Assembly: GCF_016545825.1 (NCBI RefSeq)
Contig: NC_052616.1
Span: 1,798,001 to 1,862,000, forward strand
Reading direction: 5' to 3'
DNA length: 64,000 nucleotides
Source of the DNA: Eucalyptus grandis
Lineage: Eukaryota; Streptophyta; Magnoliopsida; Myrtales; Myrtaceae
This document shows positions 1 through 12,392 of the stretch, one piece after another (position 1 is the first letter of the stretch; the number at the start of each line of letters is the position of its first letter). The translations under genes and the position numbers were made by a program. Below the pieces are notes generated by a model. The model worked only from the letters and a program-made list of their open reading frames with translations, was not told where the DNA came from and ran no database searches.

Positions 1-1637
1 GCATTAAAAAGGGTTTGCTCTATATATATAAAACAATCACTACATAACTGAATTACATGAAATCAAGTTTCTTTACATGTTACCGCTAACTTTATTTAAT
101 TATTCACTAGATCTATGTAAAAGTTCTTATATAACCATATTATGTTCTTGTAAAAATATAATCATGAACGCACACTAGTATTGTAGAAGTGAATCCTTAA
201 AAATGTGAACCTTACTTTTATTTATGCGTGTAAATAATTACATTTTACACAGGAATGAGGATCATTGGCATGCATGGCATGCACTTTTGCAATCTGTAAA
301 AGCTCTAAAGTTCTTGGTCACACATGCGTCTCTTATTTAACAGTAAATTGATGTTATATCCTTTGAGGTCTATATAGATCCGTATCGGAAACTTGTGAGC
401 GATGTACAGGACGGGATATATCTTTTCTATACGTACTTATTAACTTTACATGAGTCTTATTGTTCACTCTAGAACCAGCCCCCGAGAAAGTGCATCGATG
501 TGCCTTCTGGAGCCTAGGCAAATTAGCTTAACTGTCAAGAAAGTATAAATCACCTTTACTTTCGGTGGAAACTATTTTCTACATCTATTGTTTTGTATTT
601 AAATGATGAAGTCCAGCTGAAAAATATACTATATATTGACTTAGATCACGACTTAATAATCAAAGCTTGAGAAAGTATATCACATCATATCAAACTTGAT
701 TACGGTGAAATTAATTTTTTTGACATACGTCAACTCACGAATATTATAACTTCGTTTGCATTCATCCCTTCAAAGACCACTTGCAAAATGACTTGGAAAG
801 TTGCACATTAGTTGTAAAATATAATACGCAACCACGCTCAGCAACAGCAGCTTCGCTAGAAATGCCTCTCGCGACTTAATAGTCGCCCTAAATAAATCCA
901 GATCCAGCTAATCTCTTTTTGTCTGGTGGCTACAAGTCAACGGAGGGGAAGATGTTGAAGACATGTGCTTCGTGCGCAGGACCATAAACTTGGAAAATTT
1001 AATGACGTAATGACAGTAACGAGACCGGCATCGCAATGATATCGTCGTCACCCATATTTGCAAGGCTAAAAATATTACAAGACTTTCGCGTTGACATATG
1101 GTCATCGTCTTCGTTGGCTCCTCTTGGCGTTAAGTCTTCTGTACGTAGGCATCACAGCTCATGCAGATGAAGTCACAGACGGTAAGCGCAGCGGAGTCTT
1201 GATCACGTGTCGGGTACTATTAGCGATGTTGACCTAGAACGATGATTGGATTAAGACCTCAAGTTCTCTCTCGGTCAAAAAAAAAAAAAAAAAGAAAAAA
1301 GAAAAACACGTCCTCAATGATCCGTTGTCAAAAGTACGAACAACATGGCCCTGCTTTACATAGCGTGAAAAGAGAGACCCCGGGGGGGAGTGATCACCTT
1401 GAAATTAATCCTTCCTTCTTCTTGTTTAGTTTATATCACTTAGCATGGGTATTGAAGTCAAGTCAAACGTTCCATTCTCATTGGAATTCTCATTATTAAA
1501 ACAACAATTAATTACATCGTCTGCCATAAAGAAGAGACCGATAACCTATAATTTACTACCGCAAACATTATAATTAATGGTTTTTGCTGTTTTCGGAACC
1601 AGAAGGGATAGAAACAAGTTAATTTCATCTAATGCAG
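1..1637. repeat. Tandem non-coding unit X, copy 1
   Basis: This stretch is the first of several tandem copies of a roughly 1.4-1.6 kb AT-rich unit. Other copies start near 1638, 44577, 45970 and 52107, and a partial copy starts near 43452. Each unit opens with a 'gcattaaaa..ggg.ttgctctcc' block. It runs through a conserved TGACGTAATGACAG-like segment (about 1003) and a 'cagctcatgcagatgaagtc' segment (about 1158), and ends in 'gaaccagaagggatagaaacaag'. Short ORFs here are not conserved between copies, so I see no gene. Copy 1 pairs best with the copy starting at 45970. Confidence 0.8.
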
Positions 1638-2960
1638 TGCATTAAAAGGGCTTGCTCTCCTTTGTTACCTTAAAAAAAAAAAAAAATCCTGAATTGCATT
1701 ACATAATCGAAGTACATCAAATCAAGTTTCTTTACATGTGACTGTTAACTTTATTTGATTATTCATTGGATCATTGGCATGCATATCATGCACTTTTCCA
1801 ACCTATGAAAGTTCTTGGTCAAACATGCGTTTCTTATTTAACATTAAATTTATGTTTTATCTTCGAGATCAGTACAGGTCCGTATTGAAACTGATAAGCG
1901 ATATACAAGACAAAATATATCACTTTTGTATATATTAATTCACTTTACAGGAGTCTTATTGTCCACCGTGGAACCAGAACCCAGTAAAGTGCATCATTGA
2001 TGTGCCTTTTGGAGCCTAGACAAATTAGCCTAACTGTCAAACCATTACATATTGTCTTTACTTCCGGTTGAAACAATTTTTTACATCTAATGTTTTGTCT
2101 TTAAATTATGGATTCCAGCTGAAATATATACTATTTATTGACTTGAACACTTGAATCACGACTTAATAATCATAGCGTGAGATTATACATTCACATCATA
2201 TCAAACTCGATGACAGTGACGCTCGCGAATATTATAACTTCGATCGCATTCATCCATGCAAAAGACGACTTGCAAAAGTGACTTCGAGAGCCGTATTGAA
2301 TTTGTCTGGTCTGAATGCAACGACGCAGGGGAAAAGCAACTTCGCTAGCAACGTCTCTCGCTGACTTGCTAGTCGCCCAAAAAAATCCCAATCCAACTAA
2401 TCGCTTTGTGTGGTGGATGCAAGAAAGAGAGAATAGGTCCAAAGGAGGGGAAGATGTCGAATATGTATGCTTCGTGCTCAGTACCAGCATATTGGAAAAT
2501 TATATGACGTAATCACAGTGACGAGACCAACATCGCCACGCTGTCGTCACCTCATATTATAATTTTCAAGGCTAAAAATATTATAAATTCGTGATTTTTT
2601 ATTTGAGGTCTGGTCATTGTCTTCATTGACACCTCCTGGCGTAAGTCTCCTTTACGTGGGCATCTCAGCTCATGCAGATGAAGTCACTGACGTTAGTTAC
2701 GGCGTACCCTAACTTCTCTCTTGATCAACAAAAAAAAATGTCGTCGGTGATCCATTGTTAAAAGAAAAAACAATAGCACTACTTTGCATAGCGTAAAAAG
2801 AGAGCAGGGTGGACTGATCGCCTTGAGACTAATCCTTTCTTCTTCTTTTTTTAAGTTAATACGGCTTAGCATACGTATTGAAGTTGAGTCAGCATCCCAT
2901 CCTCATAAGAATTCTCATTATTATCTAATAGCAATATCAGAAATACTAAAATGATTCTTT
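1638..2960. repeat. Tandem non-coding unit X, copy 2
   Basis: This is the second tandem copy of unit X. It pairs with the copy at 52107-53640, which lies in the same position relative to gene A3 as this one does to gene A1. It holds the same landmarks as copy 1: the TGACGTAAT-type segment is near 2505 and the 'cagctcatgcagatgaagtc' segment is near 2666. The ORF on the minus strand at 2191-2490 is not preserved in the other copies and resembles no protein I know. I see no gene here. Confidence 0.75.
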
Positions 2961-3149
2961 CGTATATTATAATTGGTTCATTTAACTAATTCTAAAAATC
3001 CCATTCGAATCAGTAGACGTCAACAGGTAGTTTGACTTTATATGATCCTAAAGGGGATTCTAGTTAGTGTACTACTAGGATTTAATACACGTTACTTCCT
3101 AGTTAATCAGTGTTTGATTGTGCCCTCCAAGTAATCTATTGGTTTTCCC

Positions 3150-3982
3150 TGCGTTTGGCTGGCACCTATTTCTGTTCCCAGGAATTTCTGTTTTTTGTTC
3201 CTGGGAACAAAAAAGAAATAGAAACAAAAAGAAATAAAACAAAACTTAGAAACACTTTTTTATTTTTTCTTCTTTTTCTTCTTATTTTCTTTCTTTTTTC
3301 TTTCGCCGGTCACCGGCCTCGGCCATGGCCGGCGACCGGCCGACGAGGGCCGGCGGCCTCGCCCGGCACGGCGAGGCTCGCCGGCCCCCATGCGAGCCGA
3401 GCCTCGCCGCGGGCGAGGGTCGGCCTCGCCGGATCCGGCGGCGAGATGTCGAGCTCGCCCGCCGGCGAGATGTTCGCGCGTCCGGCGAGGCCGAGCTCGC
3501 CCGGGCAAGGCTCGGCTCGCCGAGCCACCGCCAGATCCGGTGGCCCGAGGCCGAGCTCGCCCACCCAAGGCGAGGTCGACCCTCGCCCGAGCTCGCCCAC
3601 CCAAGGCAAGGCCGACCCTCGCCCGGCCTACGGCGAGGCTCGGCCTCGCCGGGCCGGCGAGCCTCATCGTGCTGGGCGAGGCCGCCGGCCCTCGTCGGCC
3701 GGTCGCCGGCCATGGCCGAGGCCGGCGACCGGCCAAAAGAAAAAAAAAAAAAAAGGAAAAAGAAAAAAAGAAAAAAAGAAAAAAGGAAAAAAGAAAAAAA
3801 ATAGAAAAAATAAAAGAAATAAAAATTATACAAATTTACCAAACGTGTTTCTATTTATTTTTTGTTCCCGGAATAAGTTTACCAAACACGTTTTTTTGTT
3901 CGAAAATTATTCCCGAACAAACACTTTTTTTTTTTATTTATGTTCCCCGGAACAATTTTTAAACGAAACGCAAACAAACGCA
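3150..3982. mobile_element. GC-core inverted-repeat element (non-autonomous DNA transposon)
   Basis: The equivalent site near 53870 lacks this block and reads straight from '..ttagttttct' into 'cttagtgattcacc', so this is an insertion. Its ends are inverted: TGCGTTTGG at the left, and TGCGTTTGTTTGCG when the right end is read in reverse complement. CCC or CCCT flanks both sides, a possible 3-4 bp target duplication. AT-rich arms enclose a core of about 440 bp (3300-3740) that is extremely rich in G, C and CpG. The core edges (about 3305-3364 and 3677-3736) are near-perfect reverse complements of about 60 bp. The five long overlapping ORFs on both strands come from composition and are not genes. 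The superfamily is unresolved. Confidence 0.75.
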
Positions 3983-4429
3983 CCCTTAGTGAATCACCTC
4001 GGAAAAGGTTATAACAAAGTTTCCTTCCATAACATTCTGAATGGAATGATGAAATAGTCCATGGATGGGATCTAACTTAAGTTAGACAAGCAAAACATTT
4101 AGGCGAAAAGTTCAATTTAAGGTTATAACAACAATTAATTACATTGTCCCATAAAGAAGAAACCAATAAGCTATTATAAACTACTGCAAACATGATAATG
4201 CATGGTTTTTGTTGTTGTTGTTGTAGCCAGAAGGTATAGAAACTTTTGGACTTAGAGCACACAAATACAAAAGGAGAGCAATTCCAACTTGAAAGCTTTT
4301 CTTTAAACTTAACTCTCTCACTCTCACTTCACAGGCTACTCAACAAAGAACTCCCAAATGTATTTTTAGAATAATTCCACCGCCTCTTGAAGTTTGCCGA
4401 CTTGACAGAGAGCAATTCCAACTTGAAAG
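3983..4429. other. Non-genic DNA between insertions
   Basis: This stretch is duplicated at about 53875-54368. It contains no convincing ORF, RNA gene or transposon end. The copy near 54170-54240 has some 70 extra bases that are absent here. Confidence 0.6.
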
Positions 4430-5806
4430 CTCTATTTGTTTCGCAGAAAATACGACATTTGTGGAAAATATTTCCCATAAAGTTACTTTACAGGAAAATG
4501 ATAATTGCGGTGTTTAGCTGAAATCTAAAAATGAAGTGAAAAAATATTTTCTTTCATTATATGATTTTTTATTTTTATTTTTTATAAACATACATTATTT
4601 AGGCGTTAGTAACTTGTGCATAGACAATCAAAGAACATGGTATAGTGTGAAGGTCTCGGATTCGGCCTCAATGGACCCCAACTTGGACTTGGCTTCATGG
4701 ACCTAGGTGTTGGGGCACAAGCTCTCAAGTCTCATCTCAACGTCGATCAACTCGTGCATAGGTGTTGGGGACCTAGGCCCAACCTTAATGGACACTAGCC
4801 TGGCCTCGATGGACTCAGCGTGGGTGCCAAAGCCTAGGCCTTGAGCCTAGCCTTGATTGACTTAGGTGGCCACCGGCGTCTCAGATACAGCCTCAATGGA
4901 CCCAAGACCCCAAGCCTAGGTGTTGGGGACCTAGGCATAGGTGCAGAAGACTAGGGTAGGAATGCCATCCCGAGCTTAGGTTCCAAGGTCTCTAGCCTAG
5001 CCTCGATGGACATGGGCACAAGCTCTATGGACTTAAGCTCTACCTCAACAGACATAGGCTCAAGTGTTAGATATCCGAGCACAAGCACCAAGGTCTTGGG
5101 CTTGACCTTTCTGGACCGGGGCCAGGGTGCTAGAGAGTTGGGCAATGATATCAAAGTCTTAGGCGTGGCCATAGGCATTGGTATCTTGAGTCCAATCTCT
5201 ATGAACCTGGCCCTAGCCTCTTTGAAACCCGACTTGGCCTCGATGGACCTTGAGGGACCCTGCTCACGACCATTGTCAAGGGCCCAAGAATATGCGTTGG
5301 CGTGCCCATGGCCAAACGTGGAGTTTTTGGTTTAAATGCTAATATATAATCATATTTTGGAAAAATGATTTTGATTTTTTAAACAAGAAATCATTTTTCT
5401 AAATTTAAGCATAAATTATATGTTAATTAGAAAAACATTTTCTGTTAACTAATTTTCTAAAGCGATTCAAATGCCGAAACATATTTTCTCGAAAAAAAAT
5501 GTTTTTCTTGAAATAAACGCAGCCGAACACAACAAAGTCCAAGTTGTAAGACGTGAGCCCCTTTTTCGTTTTGACAAAGCCCATTTCATTGTTGCTGAGA
5601 GTTTGTAGAAGACTCTTGAAGACAAGAGAGTCCCTAGCGCAGCTCCAAGAGTCAAAGAAGATGAAGAAAAATGTTGTACTTCTAAAAATCATTTTATCAA
5701 ATTTAATTATAAATTTTCAATTAACTCATTTTCCAAAACGATTCAAACGGTGAAAGATAAAGCAAATGTTTTCCCAAAAATGCTTTCCGCAAACCAAATG
5801 AAGCCT
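4430..5806. mobile_element. MITE-like element with degenerate minisatellite core
   Basis: The ends form an imperfect inverted repeat: 'aagctctatttgtttcgcag' at the left and 'aaggcttcatttggtttgcg' in the reverse complement of the right end. The AT-rich arms surround a core (about 4640-5330) made of degenerate repeats around 'gcctcgatggac.taggcnttggg'. A copy sits at 54369-55812 upstream of A3, so the insertion predates the A1/A3 duplication. The two ORFs at 4951-5335 are read-throughs of the repeat and are not genes. No autonomous relative or transposase is visible, so the superfamily is not assigned. Confidence 0.6.
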
Positions 5807-7395
5807 TAAATTTCCTTTAAATCCACTGCCACGCTTTACCACCTTAAGTTGGAGTAAGAACCAACGTTCAATTTAAACTTTTGTTCTTCATCTAAAATCA
5901 ATTTTACTATTTCTAACAGTTTTAAAGCCATTGTATGCATTTAGTACGCAAATGAGCTGCATGTTCATGGACTTGAATATGCACGTATCGATATCATGTA
6001 TGAACTGTTATATGGCTTTGGTTTTTTCCCCCCCGAAGATCCAAGGGTAAAAACATCCTGGACAAAGCAAATCGATGATGATCTTCAAATATAGAAATGA
6101 AATTAGGTTACGTAGCAAAATCGTTCACAAATGCCTCGTCAATTCGCACTTAACTAAATGACTAAAATATTGCGTCCCTTGTTGCAAGGAAACGTGTGCA
6201 CGTAATACCAAGCACAAGCATTTTCATAAATAAGTCTAGAACCATTATTCAGATAAAGCAGAAGCATGTGCTCACAGCTTTAACCAATTATTATACATTA
6301 TCTCGTCTTCCGGGTTCTTGCAATTTGAAAATTTTCATTGATTGTTTAAATAAAAGAAAAAATGATTGAATGTTGGTCAAATGGGCATTGTAGTCCTTGA
6401 ATTTTTAATTTGTTCAATGTGATATCTGAATTTTAACTCGATATGTTATATAGTTTCGAAACTTTTAATTTATTCAATGTGATCCATGAGCTTTTAGTAC
6501 ATTGCTGGAATATATGAAAATATCTCATGATGTCCTTCAATAAATTCAAAATTAATGACAACATTGAATATTTTATGTAATTTATGGATTACATTGAATA
6601 TATACTTAAAATCTAAAGATCATATTAAACAAATTAAAAGTTTAGGAATGGCATTAACTAAATTAAAAGTTTAGGCACTGTATTACCTATTAGGCAAAAA
6701 TATGGCGACCATTTGTATATTTTTTCTTAAATAAAATAGAGAATATTTGTGCTAGCTATCCAAGGCACGTGTAATGTAATTCCCTGACGACTATAAAGCC
6801 AATCACTTTCTGGGAAATTCCATCGCCTTTAATTTACTTTCCCTATTTGGAAAATTCCAGGAGGTGGAACCACTGTTTCTTCTCAATCGAATTATCCCGA
6901 TTCTTCGAAAAAAGCATTAAGTAAATTATTCATGCCAAGACGTACTATGGTTATGGATGCTTTACCGCATTACTAAGAAAATTGTTAGGGCAAAAGTTTA
7001 TTCTGAAAAAGCATCACTTATCTCCTAACCCAGGGAGGTATTTGGCTCATTGTTTTCCTCCAGTCCATAGATTAGACTAGATTATTTGACAGACATCATC
7101 GCAAATCTAAAATTGGACAGGCACCCTGATTTATTCCCCATCTAATTTAATTAATTATTAAAATAATAACCTTTGATGTGATTTCGAAAAAATTGCGAGA
7201 GTCATTTCATCGTAATTGAAAAATTATCGAAATTAGTATATCGAGGGAAACTGTTTTAATATATTGCAAATTCCTTATATTAATAGTACAAACGAAAAAG
7301 TCAAGACTCTTGAGGTGTTTCAAGGAAATTGTAATGTCATATAGAACGATTCTTCGTGAAAGCATCATCTTTTGTACATATGCATTCGAAGGGGC
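5807..7395. other. Upstream region of gene A1, no gene
   Basis: This AT-rich region is collinear with 55813-57480 upstream of A3, and its last 400 bases or so are also collinear with 22060-22440 upstream of A2. No conserved ORF is present. It includes one inverted-repeat element, listed separately. Confidence 0.7.
6376..6716. repeat. AT-rich palindromic MITE-like repeat
   Basis: The left half ('ttgaatttttaatttgttca') is complementary to the right half ('taaacaaattaaaagtttag'), giving a long imperfect hairpin. The same repeat is at about 56448-56798, so it predates the A1/A3 duplication. No coding capacity is seen. The ends are not sharp enough to name a target duplication. Confidence 0.5.
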
Positions 7396-7406
7396 CTATG
7401 TATTTC
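7396..7406 (+). promoter_or_regulatory. Weak TATA-like element of A1
   Basis: The sequence CTATGTATTTC lies about 130 bases before the ATG of A1. It aligns with CTTTGTATTT before A3 (57481) and with a strong (TA)n TATA box before A2 (22445-22458). Position and alignment among the three paralogs suggest the core promoter. This is inference from comparison only. Confidence 0.4.
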
Positions 7407-7531
7407 GTAGTCCTTGTCTTTATCGGATCCCGATCTCATCGTCGCAACAAAAAGGAATCGTTCCACATATTTCGTCGTCTCCGATTCCGTTCTAGGAAAC
7501 CACGCCCATCAGTTTTATAGACCCATTAGGC

Positions 7532-8083
7532 ATGGCCAACACTCACAATCGCAGCTTGGAAGTCACCATCATCTCCGGCGAAGACCTCCGCATCAACGAC
7601 AGGCCCATCAAGAACAACGCCTTCGTCACCGTCAAGGCTGACTCTTGCTGCTCGCCATCATCGCAGGACTCGACTAAACCAGACGCGCAGGGCGAGAGCT
7701 ACCCTTACTGGGATGGGAAGCTCCGCGTCGAATTGCCAGCAGGTTCGCGCTACATCGTCGTTGAGGTCTGCCGAAGGAGCTTCTCCACCGGAGACAAGCT
7801 AGTCGGTACAGCATGGATTCCGGTGTCAGACTTCATCGGAGACTACACGCCGGAGAATTACTTGCATTTCTTGAGTTACCGGCTGAGAGACGCCAAAGGG
7901 CTGCGCAACGGGATCATCAATATCTCAGTGAGGGTCGTGTCGTCGTCGTATAAAGGGACTTCGTCCTGTTCGTCGCGTCCGCCACCGTTGGTGCCGGGGT
8001 TCAGGATGCCAGCGGATCGGGAGAACCATGGCGGGACGGTGACCGGTGTGCCGGCTTGGTATCCCAATCAATGGAAAGCTTGA
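7532..8083 (+). CDS. C2-domain protein, BAP1/BAP2-like (gene A1)
   Basis: Intact single-exon gene of 183 aa. One C2 domain fills about residues 8-135: it starts RSLEVTIISGEDLR, the core carries the YPYWD and VGTAWIPVSDF strands, and it ends FLSYRLRD...GIINISVRV. A Ser/Pro-rich linker (about 137-160) leads to a GTVTGVPAW motif near the C-terminus. This layout, including the terminal GVPxW, is that of plant BON1-associated proteins. Those are small C2 proteins that bind phospholipid and the copine BON1 at membranes and restrain cell death and defence. Loop 1 lacks the usual SDPY-type calcium motif (it reads NDRPIKNNAF), so classical calcium binding is doubtful. The ATG at 7532 is the start shared by all A paralogs. 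AATAAA occurs at 8276-8281. By eye, 19 of 183 residues differ from A3. The specific role is inferred from the family. Confidence 0.9.
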   Translation: MANTHNRSLEVTIISGEDLRINDRPIKNNAFVTVKADSCCSPSSQDSTKPDAQGESYPYWDGKLRVELPAGSRYIVVEVCRRSFSTGDKLVGTAWIPVSDFIGDYTPENYLHFLSYRLRDAKGLRNGIINISVRVVSSSYKGTSSCSSRPPPLVPGFRMPADRENHGGTVTGVPAWYPNQWKA

Positions 8084-8411
8084 GAGACACTTGTTCCAGT
8101 TTGGTTTTGGTCATGAAAGCGAAGTCTTTTTGTTGTAACGGTGTGAGTGCGCAGTGTCAATTTCTTTAATGTTTTGGGTGGTCCCTATTTGATTGGTTCG
8201 ATCCGGTGGAGGGTGAATGTCCGACACAAGATTTCCTTCGTGTTGCCAAGTTGAGTTACTCTTGTAGTGGCCATAAATAAAATCATGACATATTTTATGC
8301 CTTTAGGCATCTCTTTATATATAGACCACAAGGCAAACTAAATTGGTGCCTTTTAATCTCAAAATCTTGTCAAAACATATCGTTAGAGTCCACTTTATTT
8401 ATCAAGATAAA

Positions 8412-8740
8412 AAACACGGGAAATCATAAACCTATTGTTAAGATATCAATTCTATCATAAACTTTTTAATTTTACTAATTAAGTCTTAAACCTTTATGTG
8501 GAGTTCTAATGTAATCATGTCAATCGATTTTCGCAAAATTTGTGATGTGGCTGTGTGCTGTGTGGGATAGTTGGTGATGAATGGATTGTCACTTTAGTGC
8601 TTTACGGCGAAAATTATCTAAAATGATTATGTTGGAATTTCACACAAAAGTTTAGAACTAAATTAATAAAATTGAAAAGTTTAAGATGAAATTGGCATCT
8701 GTATAATAGATTGTGGATTGATTGAATAATTTTGTCTAAA
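8412..8740. repeat. Palindromic MITE-like repeat downstream of A1
   Basis: Left-hand 'ttttactaattaagtcttaa' and right-hand 'ttagaactaaattaataaaa' are inverted partners, and the whole block folds back on itself. The same block is at 59160-59475 downstream of A3, so it predates that duplication. No coding capacity. Confidence 0.5.
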
Positions 8741-10955
8741 TAACAACATTAGCATTCTACAATAAAATCAAAATAGACATAAATGTCTCTGTTCACTAGT
8801 CCCTCCTAAATTAACTTAAATCTTCAAATACTTTCTGGACATTTTAAACTGTTTTTTTTTCTAGTAAAAAAAAGTGTAATTTGTGGAGAATTCGAGCGTT
8901 ATAAACAAGTGGTCAATTCCAAGTAGAAATAGGAGGCACTTGCTTGAACTCAAAATAGTTACGTTTTGGTTTTGGTCATCAATTCCGATCATCTTTTTGG
9001 AGTCACAGGACAGAATAGTTCCCTCTTTTGGAGTGAATTCCAATATGAGACGGGCTTTGCGGAGTTAAGTCTTCTTTAGGCCCAAAAAATGAAGAAAATC
9101 ATGAACTATTCTCCCCTCTCTAAGACAATTTTGACACATTAACATAGGCTCAGCCTATGAAAAGTAGAATTTTGTGAATTTTAGCGTGTGTTTGTTTTGG
9201 AAAAAAGAAATAATTTGAAAAATATTTTTCTAAAAATGTGTTTGTAGCAATAACAAATGAATGAAAAATATTTCCATCATCCGTGAAAATGCATAGTTGT
9301 AAATTGTTATTAATAATTAAAACATTTTTCATTAACTACATATTTCAAGCGATGGAAATGATCAATTTTAAAAAGATATTTTTCAAATTATTCATTTTTC
9401 ACAATACAAACGGAGTGTTATTTGAACTTTCAAAGGACAACATTTAACTTGAGACGTTGAATATTGCTCAATTGTTTTTCCCCGAATCCTTGTCGAGAGA
9501 CAATGATAGTTCAGATGTCAAAAACTTCCTCGTGAGCTCATGTTACTGGAAACTATGATGATTCGCATCTCATTTTAAGAATTTCTCCAAATAAGAGCGG
9601 AGCATAGCGGTCCTTTATGTCATATCACTTGTTATATAACTCGTCCCTAATGTTCTTTTGCCGATGTGCTGGAACAAAGGGCAACAATATATTCTACTAG
9701 TTCTATAAACCATATTAGTTTTGCATCAAAACTAGATTGTTCACCTTAGCAATTCGGGCAATTGAACGCAGCTTTATGTTTATAAATCCCCTTATATGAG
9801 TCCTTCTCTTAAAAGAGTTGGCCAACTCACGGTCGTTCTCAACTTTCTCCTACGCCTTACCTAGGAAAGCCCAGGAAAATAGTTTGAATGTCTTGATTAA
9901 GACTGCTTCCATCTCATAAAGATAATGGTGCAAATCTAAGATCTCAGTGAGGCTAAAAGATAAGCCCAGCAAATGCATTCAATCGTGATAAAGAATAAAC
10001 TTTGCAACACTATATTTCTCCTATTCTTTTCCAAAAATCTTTTCGTGTCTCCATATGAACTCGATCTCTGCATATGTCATTTGTTACGTCTTATTTTTCG
10101 TGAAAAAAAAAATTATGTCGGCCCTTATTTGGATAATGTCCATCCATATATTCTAATAGAGAAAATAAAGAGCATTGGTTCTATTGGACCGGTGCATTTA
10201 TACATTCTCATGGAAAACATGTGAAAGTTTCCCAACTTCGAACGACGAAAGAAGATGTGGATAACATTGAGAAGGACTTTGACATTAACAAAATCAAGAC
10301 ATGTCGACGTGTCACGCACGTCTTCACCCAATCCTTTCCTTGGATTACACGTGGCGATCCTTATCTCTTGGGCGGCCAGCATTATCTACTTGTTCAAAAT
10401 CTTGAAGCAGCTACATATTATTATTTTAGGTCAAACCATTGGAAAAAGGTTCTCTTAGGCGTGTTCTATGAGGTAAAGAACATAAAATTTCACGGGTTGG
10501 CCCCGCATAAGGACGGTAAGATTTGCCGGCTCACATGGTTCATAATTTATGATGTGAAGTATATGTGTTGCAAAAAAAAGTATAGGTGTTGCCATAATAC
10601 TACTGTAGCTGACCGAATTAGAGTTTTTTGGACTGAGATTGGCTAGCATTACGGCACCGTTTTTGACAAATAGTAACAGTGCTAGCGGGACCACAAATTC
10701 TCTTTTGCTTAGTATGGGCAAATGGAGGATTAGGTTCAACCTGTCGAGAAACAGAGGAATGTATCAAACACTAGCCAAATTCCCTAAATGTCAAAAACTA
10801 GTTTTAGACGATTTCATATCTCACAATTTTAGAGAAATAAAAAACTAATACTTGAGAATTGACAAATGGGAAAAGTATTTGTTAGGTATACAAAGGATAT
10901 AGATTGTGGATTCTTAATTCTTTTGACACTTTCAAATCACCCACATAGCAACTAA
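8741..10955. other. Non-genic A-to-B spacer
   Basis: The first part (to about 9790) is collinear with the A3 downstream region (59476-59690 and 63139-64000). The rest is loosely collinear with 26180-27560 downstream of A2. A small inverted repeat at about 9182-9420 ('gtgtttgttttggaaaaaag' and its mirror near 9400) recurs at about 63402-63650 and looks like an old MITE. The 141-codon ORF at 10221-10646 is not open in the paralogous sequence near 26900-27300, so I do not call a gene. Confidence 0.65.
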
Positions 10956-10964
10956 ATTCTTTTA

Positions 10965-12392
10965 GGGATATGTTGAGTAGAATCCTAAAACTTGTGCAGA
11001 AAGTGCAATTGAGTCCTAAAACTTACAAAGAGTTCAATCAAGTCCTAAAACTTGTGCGAAAGTGCAATTGAGTCCTAAAACTTACAAAGAGTTCAATAGT
11101 CCTAAAACTTGTCCAGAAAGTGCAATTAAGTCCTAAAGTTAACACCGTTAAGAAAGTTAACGGAAATTGCTGACGTGGCGCGTCATATTTGAAATGATTT
11201 TTTATTTTTCAAATGACTTTTTAAAATCATTTTTATTCAAAATCTTTAAAAATTAGATTAAAAACTAAAAATGAAAATCTAAATTTATTTTAAAAAAGAA
11301 AAATCTAAATTTATTTAGAAAAACAAAATTGTTCAAAAAAAAAAAAAAAAGGGGCGGTGGACTTCCGCCGCCGCCCATCGCCGGAGGGGCCGGCGACCGT
11401 CGCCGCCCCCGGGCGAGGCCTCGTCGGCCCTCGCTCGGGGCCGACGAGGCCTCGCCCGGGGCGGGCGACGGCCGCTCGGCCCCCGGCGAGGGGGCGGCGA
11501 CCGTCGCCCGCCCAGGCGAGGCCTCGTCGGCCCTCGCTCGGGGCGGCGAGGCTCGCCCGGATCTCGGCGAGGCTCCCCCATCTGCGAGCCTCGCCGGCCC
11601 CGAGCGAGGGCCGACGAGGCCTCGCCAGGCGGGCGGCGGTCGCCGTCCCTCGCACAGGGCCGGCGACCGTCGCCCGCCACAGGCGAGGCCTCGTCGGCCC
11701 TCGCTTGGGGCCGGCGAGGCTCGCCGGATCTCGGCGAGGCTCCCCGGATCTGGCGAGCCTCGCCGGCCCGAGCGAGGGCCGACGAGGCCTCGCCCGGGGC
11801 GGGCGACGGTCGCTCGGCCCCGGGCGAGGGACGGCGACGTCGCCCGCCCTCGTCGGCCCTCGGCGGGCCGACGAGGCCTCGCCTGTGGGGGCCGACGGTC
11901 GCCGGCCCCCGTGAGGGCCGGCCACCCCCGCCCGGGGCGGCGACGGTCGCCGGCCCCTCCGGCGATGGGCGGCGGCGGAAGTCCACCGCCCGTTTTTTTT
12001 TTTTTTTGAACAATTTTGTTTTTCTAAATAAATTTAGATTTTTCTTTTTTTTTAAATAAATTTAGATTTTCCTTTTTAATTTTTAATCTAATTTTTAAAG
12101 ATTTTGAATAAAAAATGATTTTAAAAAGCCATTTGAAAAATAAAAAAAAATCATTTCAAATATGACGTCAGCGCCACGTCAGCAATTTCCGTTAACTTTA
12201 TTAACGGTGTTAACTTTAGGACTTAATTGCACTTTTTGGACAAGTTTTAGGACTTGATTGAACTCTTTGTAAGTTTTAGGACTCAATTGCACTTTCTGGA
12301 CAAGTTTTAGGACTTGATTGAACTCTTTTGTAAGTTTTAGGACTCAATTGCACTTTCTGCACAAGTTTTAGGACTTCTACTGAACATATCCC
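10965..12392. mobile_element. MULE-type element with long TIRs and GC-rich core
   Basis: Perfect 9-bp target duplication ATTCTTTTA at 10956-10964 and 12393-12401. The ends are GGGATATGTT in both orientations. The arms (each about 380 bp) are inverted copies containing short tandem repeats of 'gagtcctaaaacttacaaag'. Between them is a core of about 650 bp (11350-12000) of nearly pure CpG-rich sequence whose two edges are again inverted copies. The 9-bp duplication and long TIRs are hallmarks of Mutator-like elements. No transposase is present, so it is non-autonomous. The ORFs of 185-226 codons on both strands read only Arg/Pro/Ala/Gly-rich low-complexity peptide and are artefacts. Confidence 0.85.

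Noticed and set aside
3110..4057. 315-codon ORF and four overlapping ORFs on both strands
   Set aside because: They exist only because a CpG-rich palindromic transposon core lacks stop codons in all frames. The peptide is Arg/Pro/Ala/Gly low complexity, and the paralogous site near 53870 lacks the block.
4951..5335. Two ORFs with repeated TLISLPN- and MDL-type phrases
   Set aside because: They read the minisatellite core of the 4430-5806 element and are not conserved in the 54369-55812 copy.
10221..10646. 141-codon ORF
   Set aside because: The paralogous DNA near 26900-27300 is not open in this frame, and the product resembles no known family.
11311..12013. Four ORFs of 185-226 codons on both strands
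   Set aside because: Same cause, the core of the 10965-12392 MULE. The plus and minus products resemble each other because the core is an inverted repeat.
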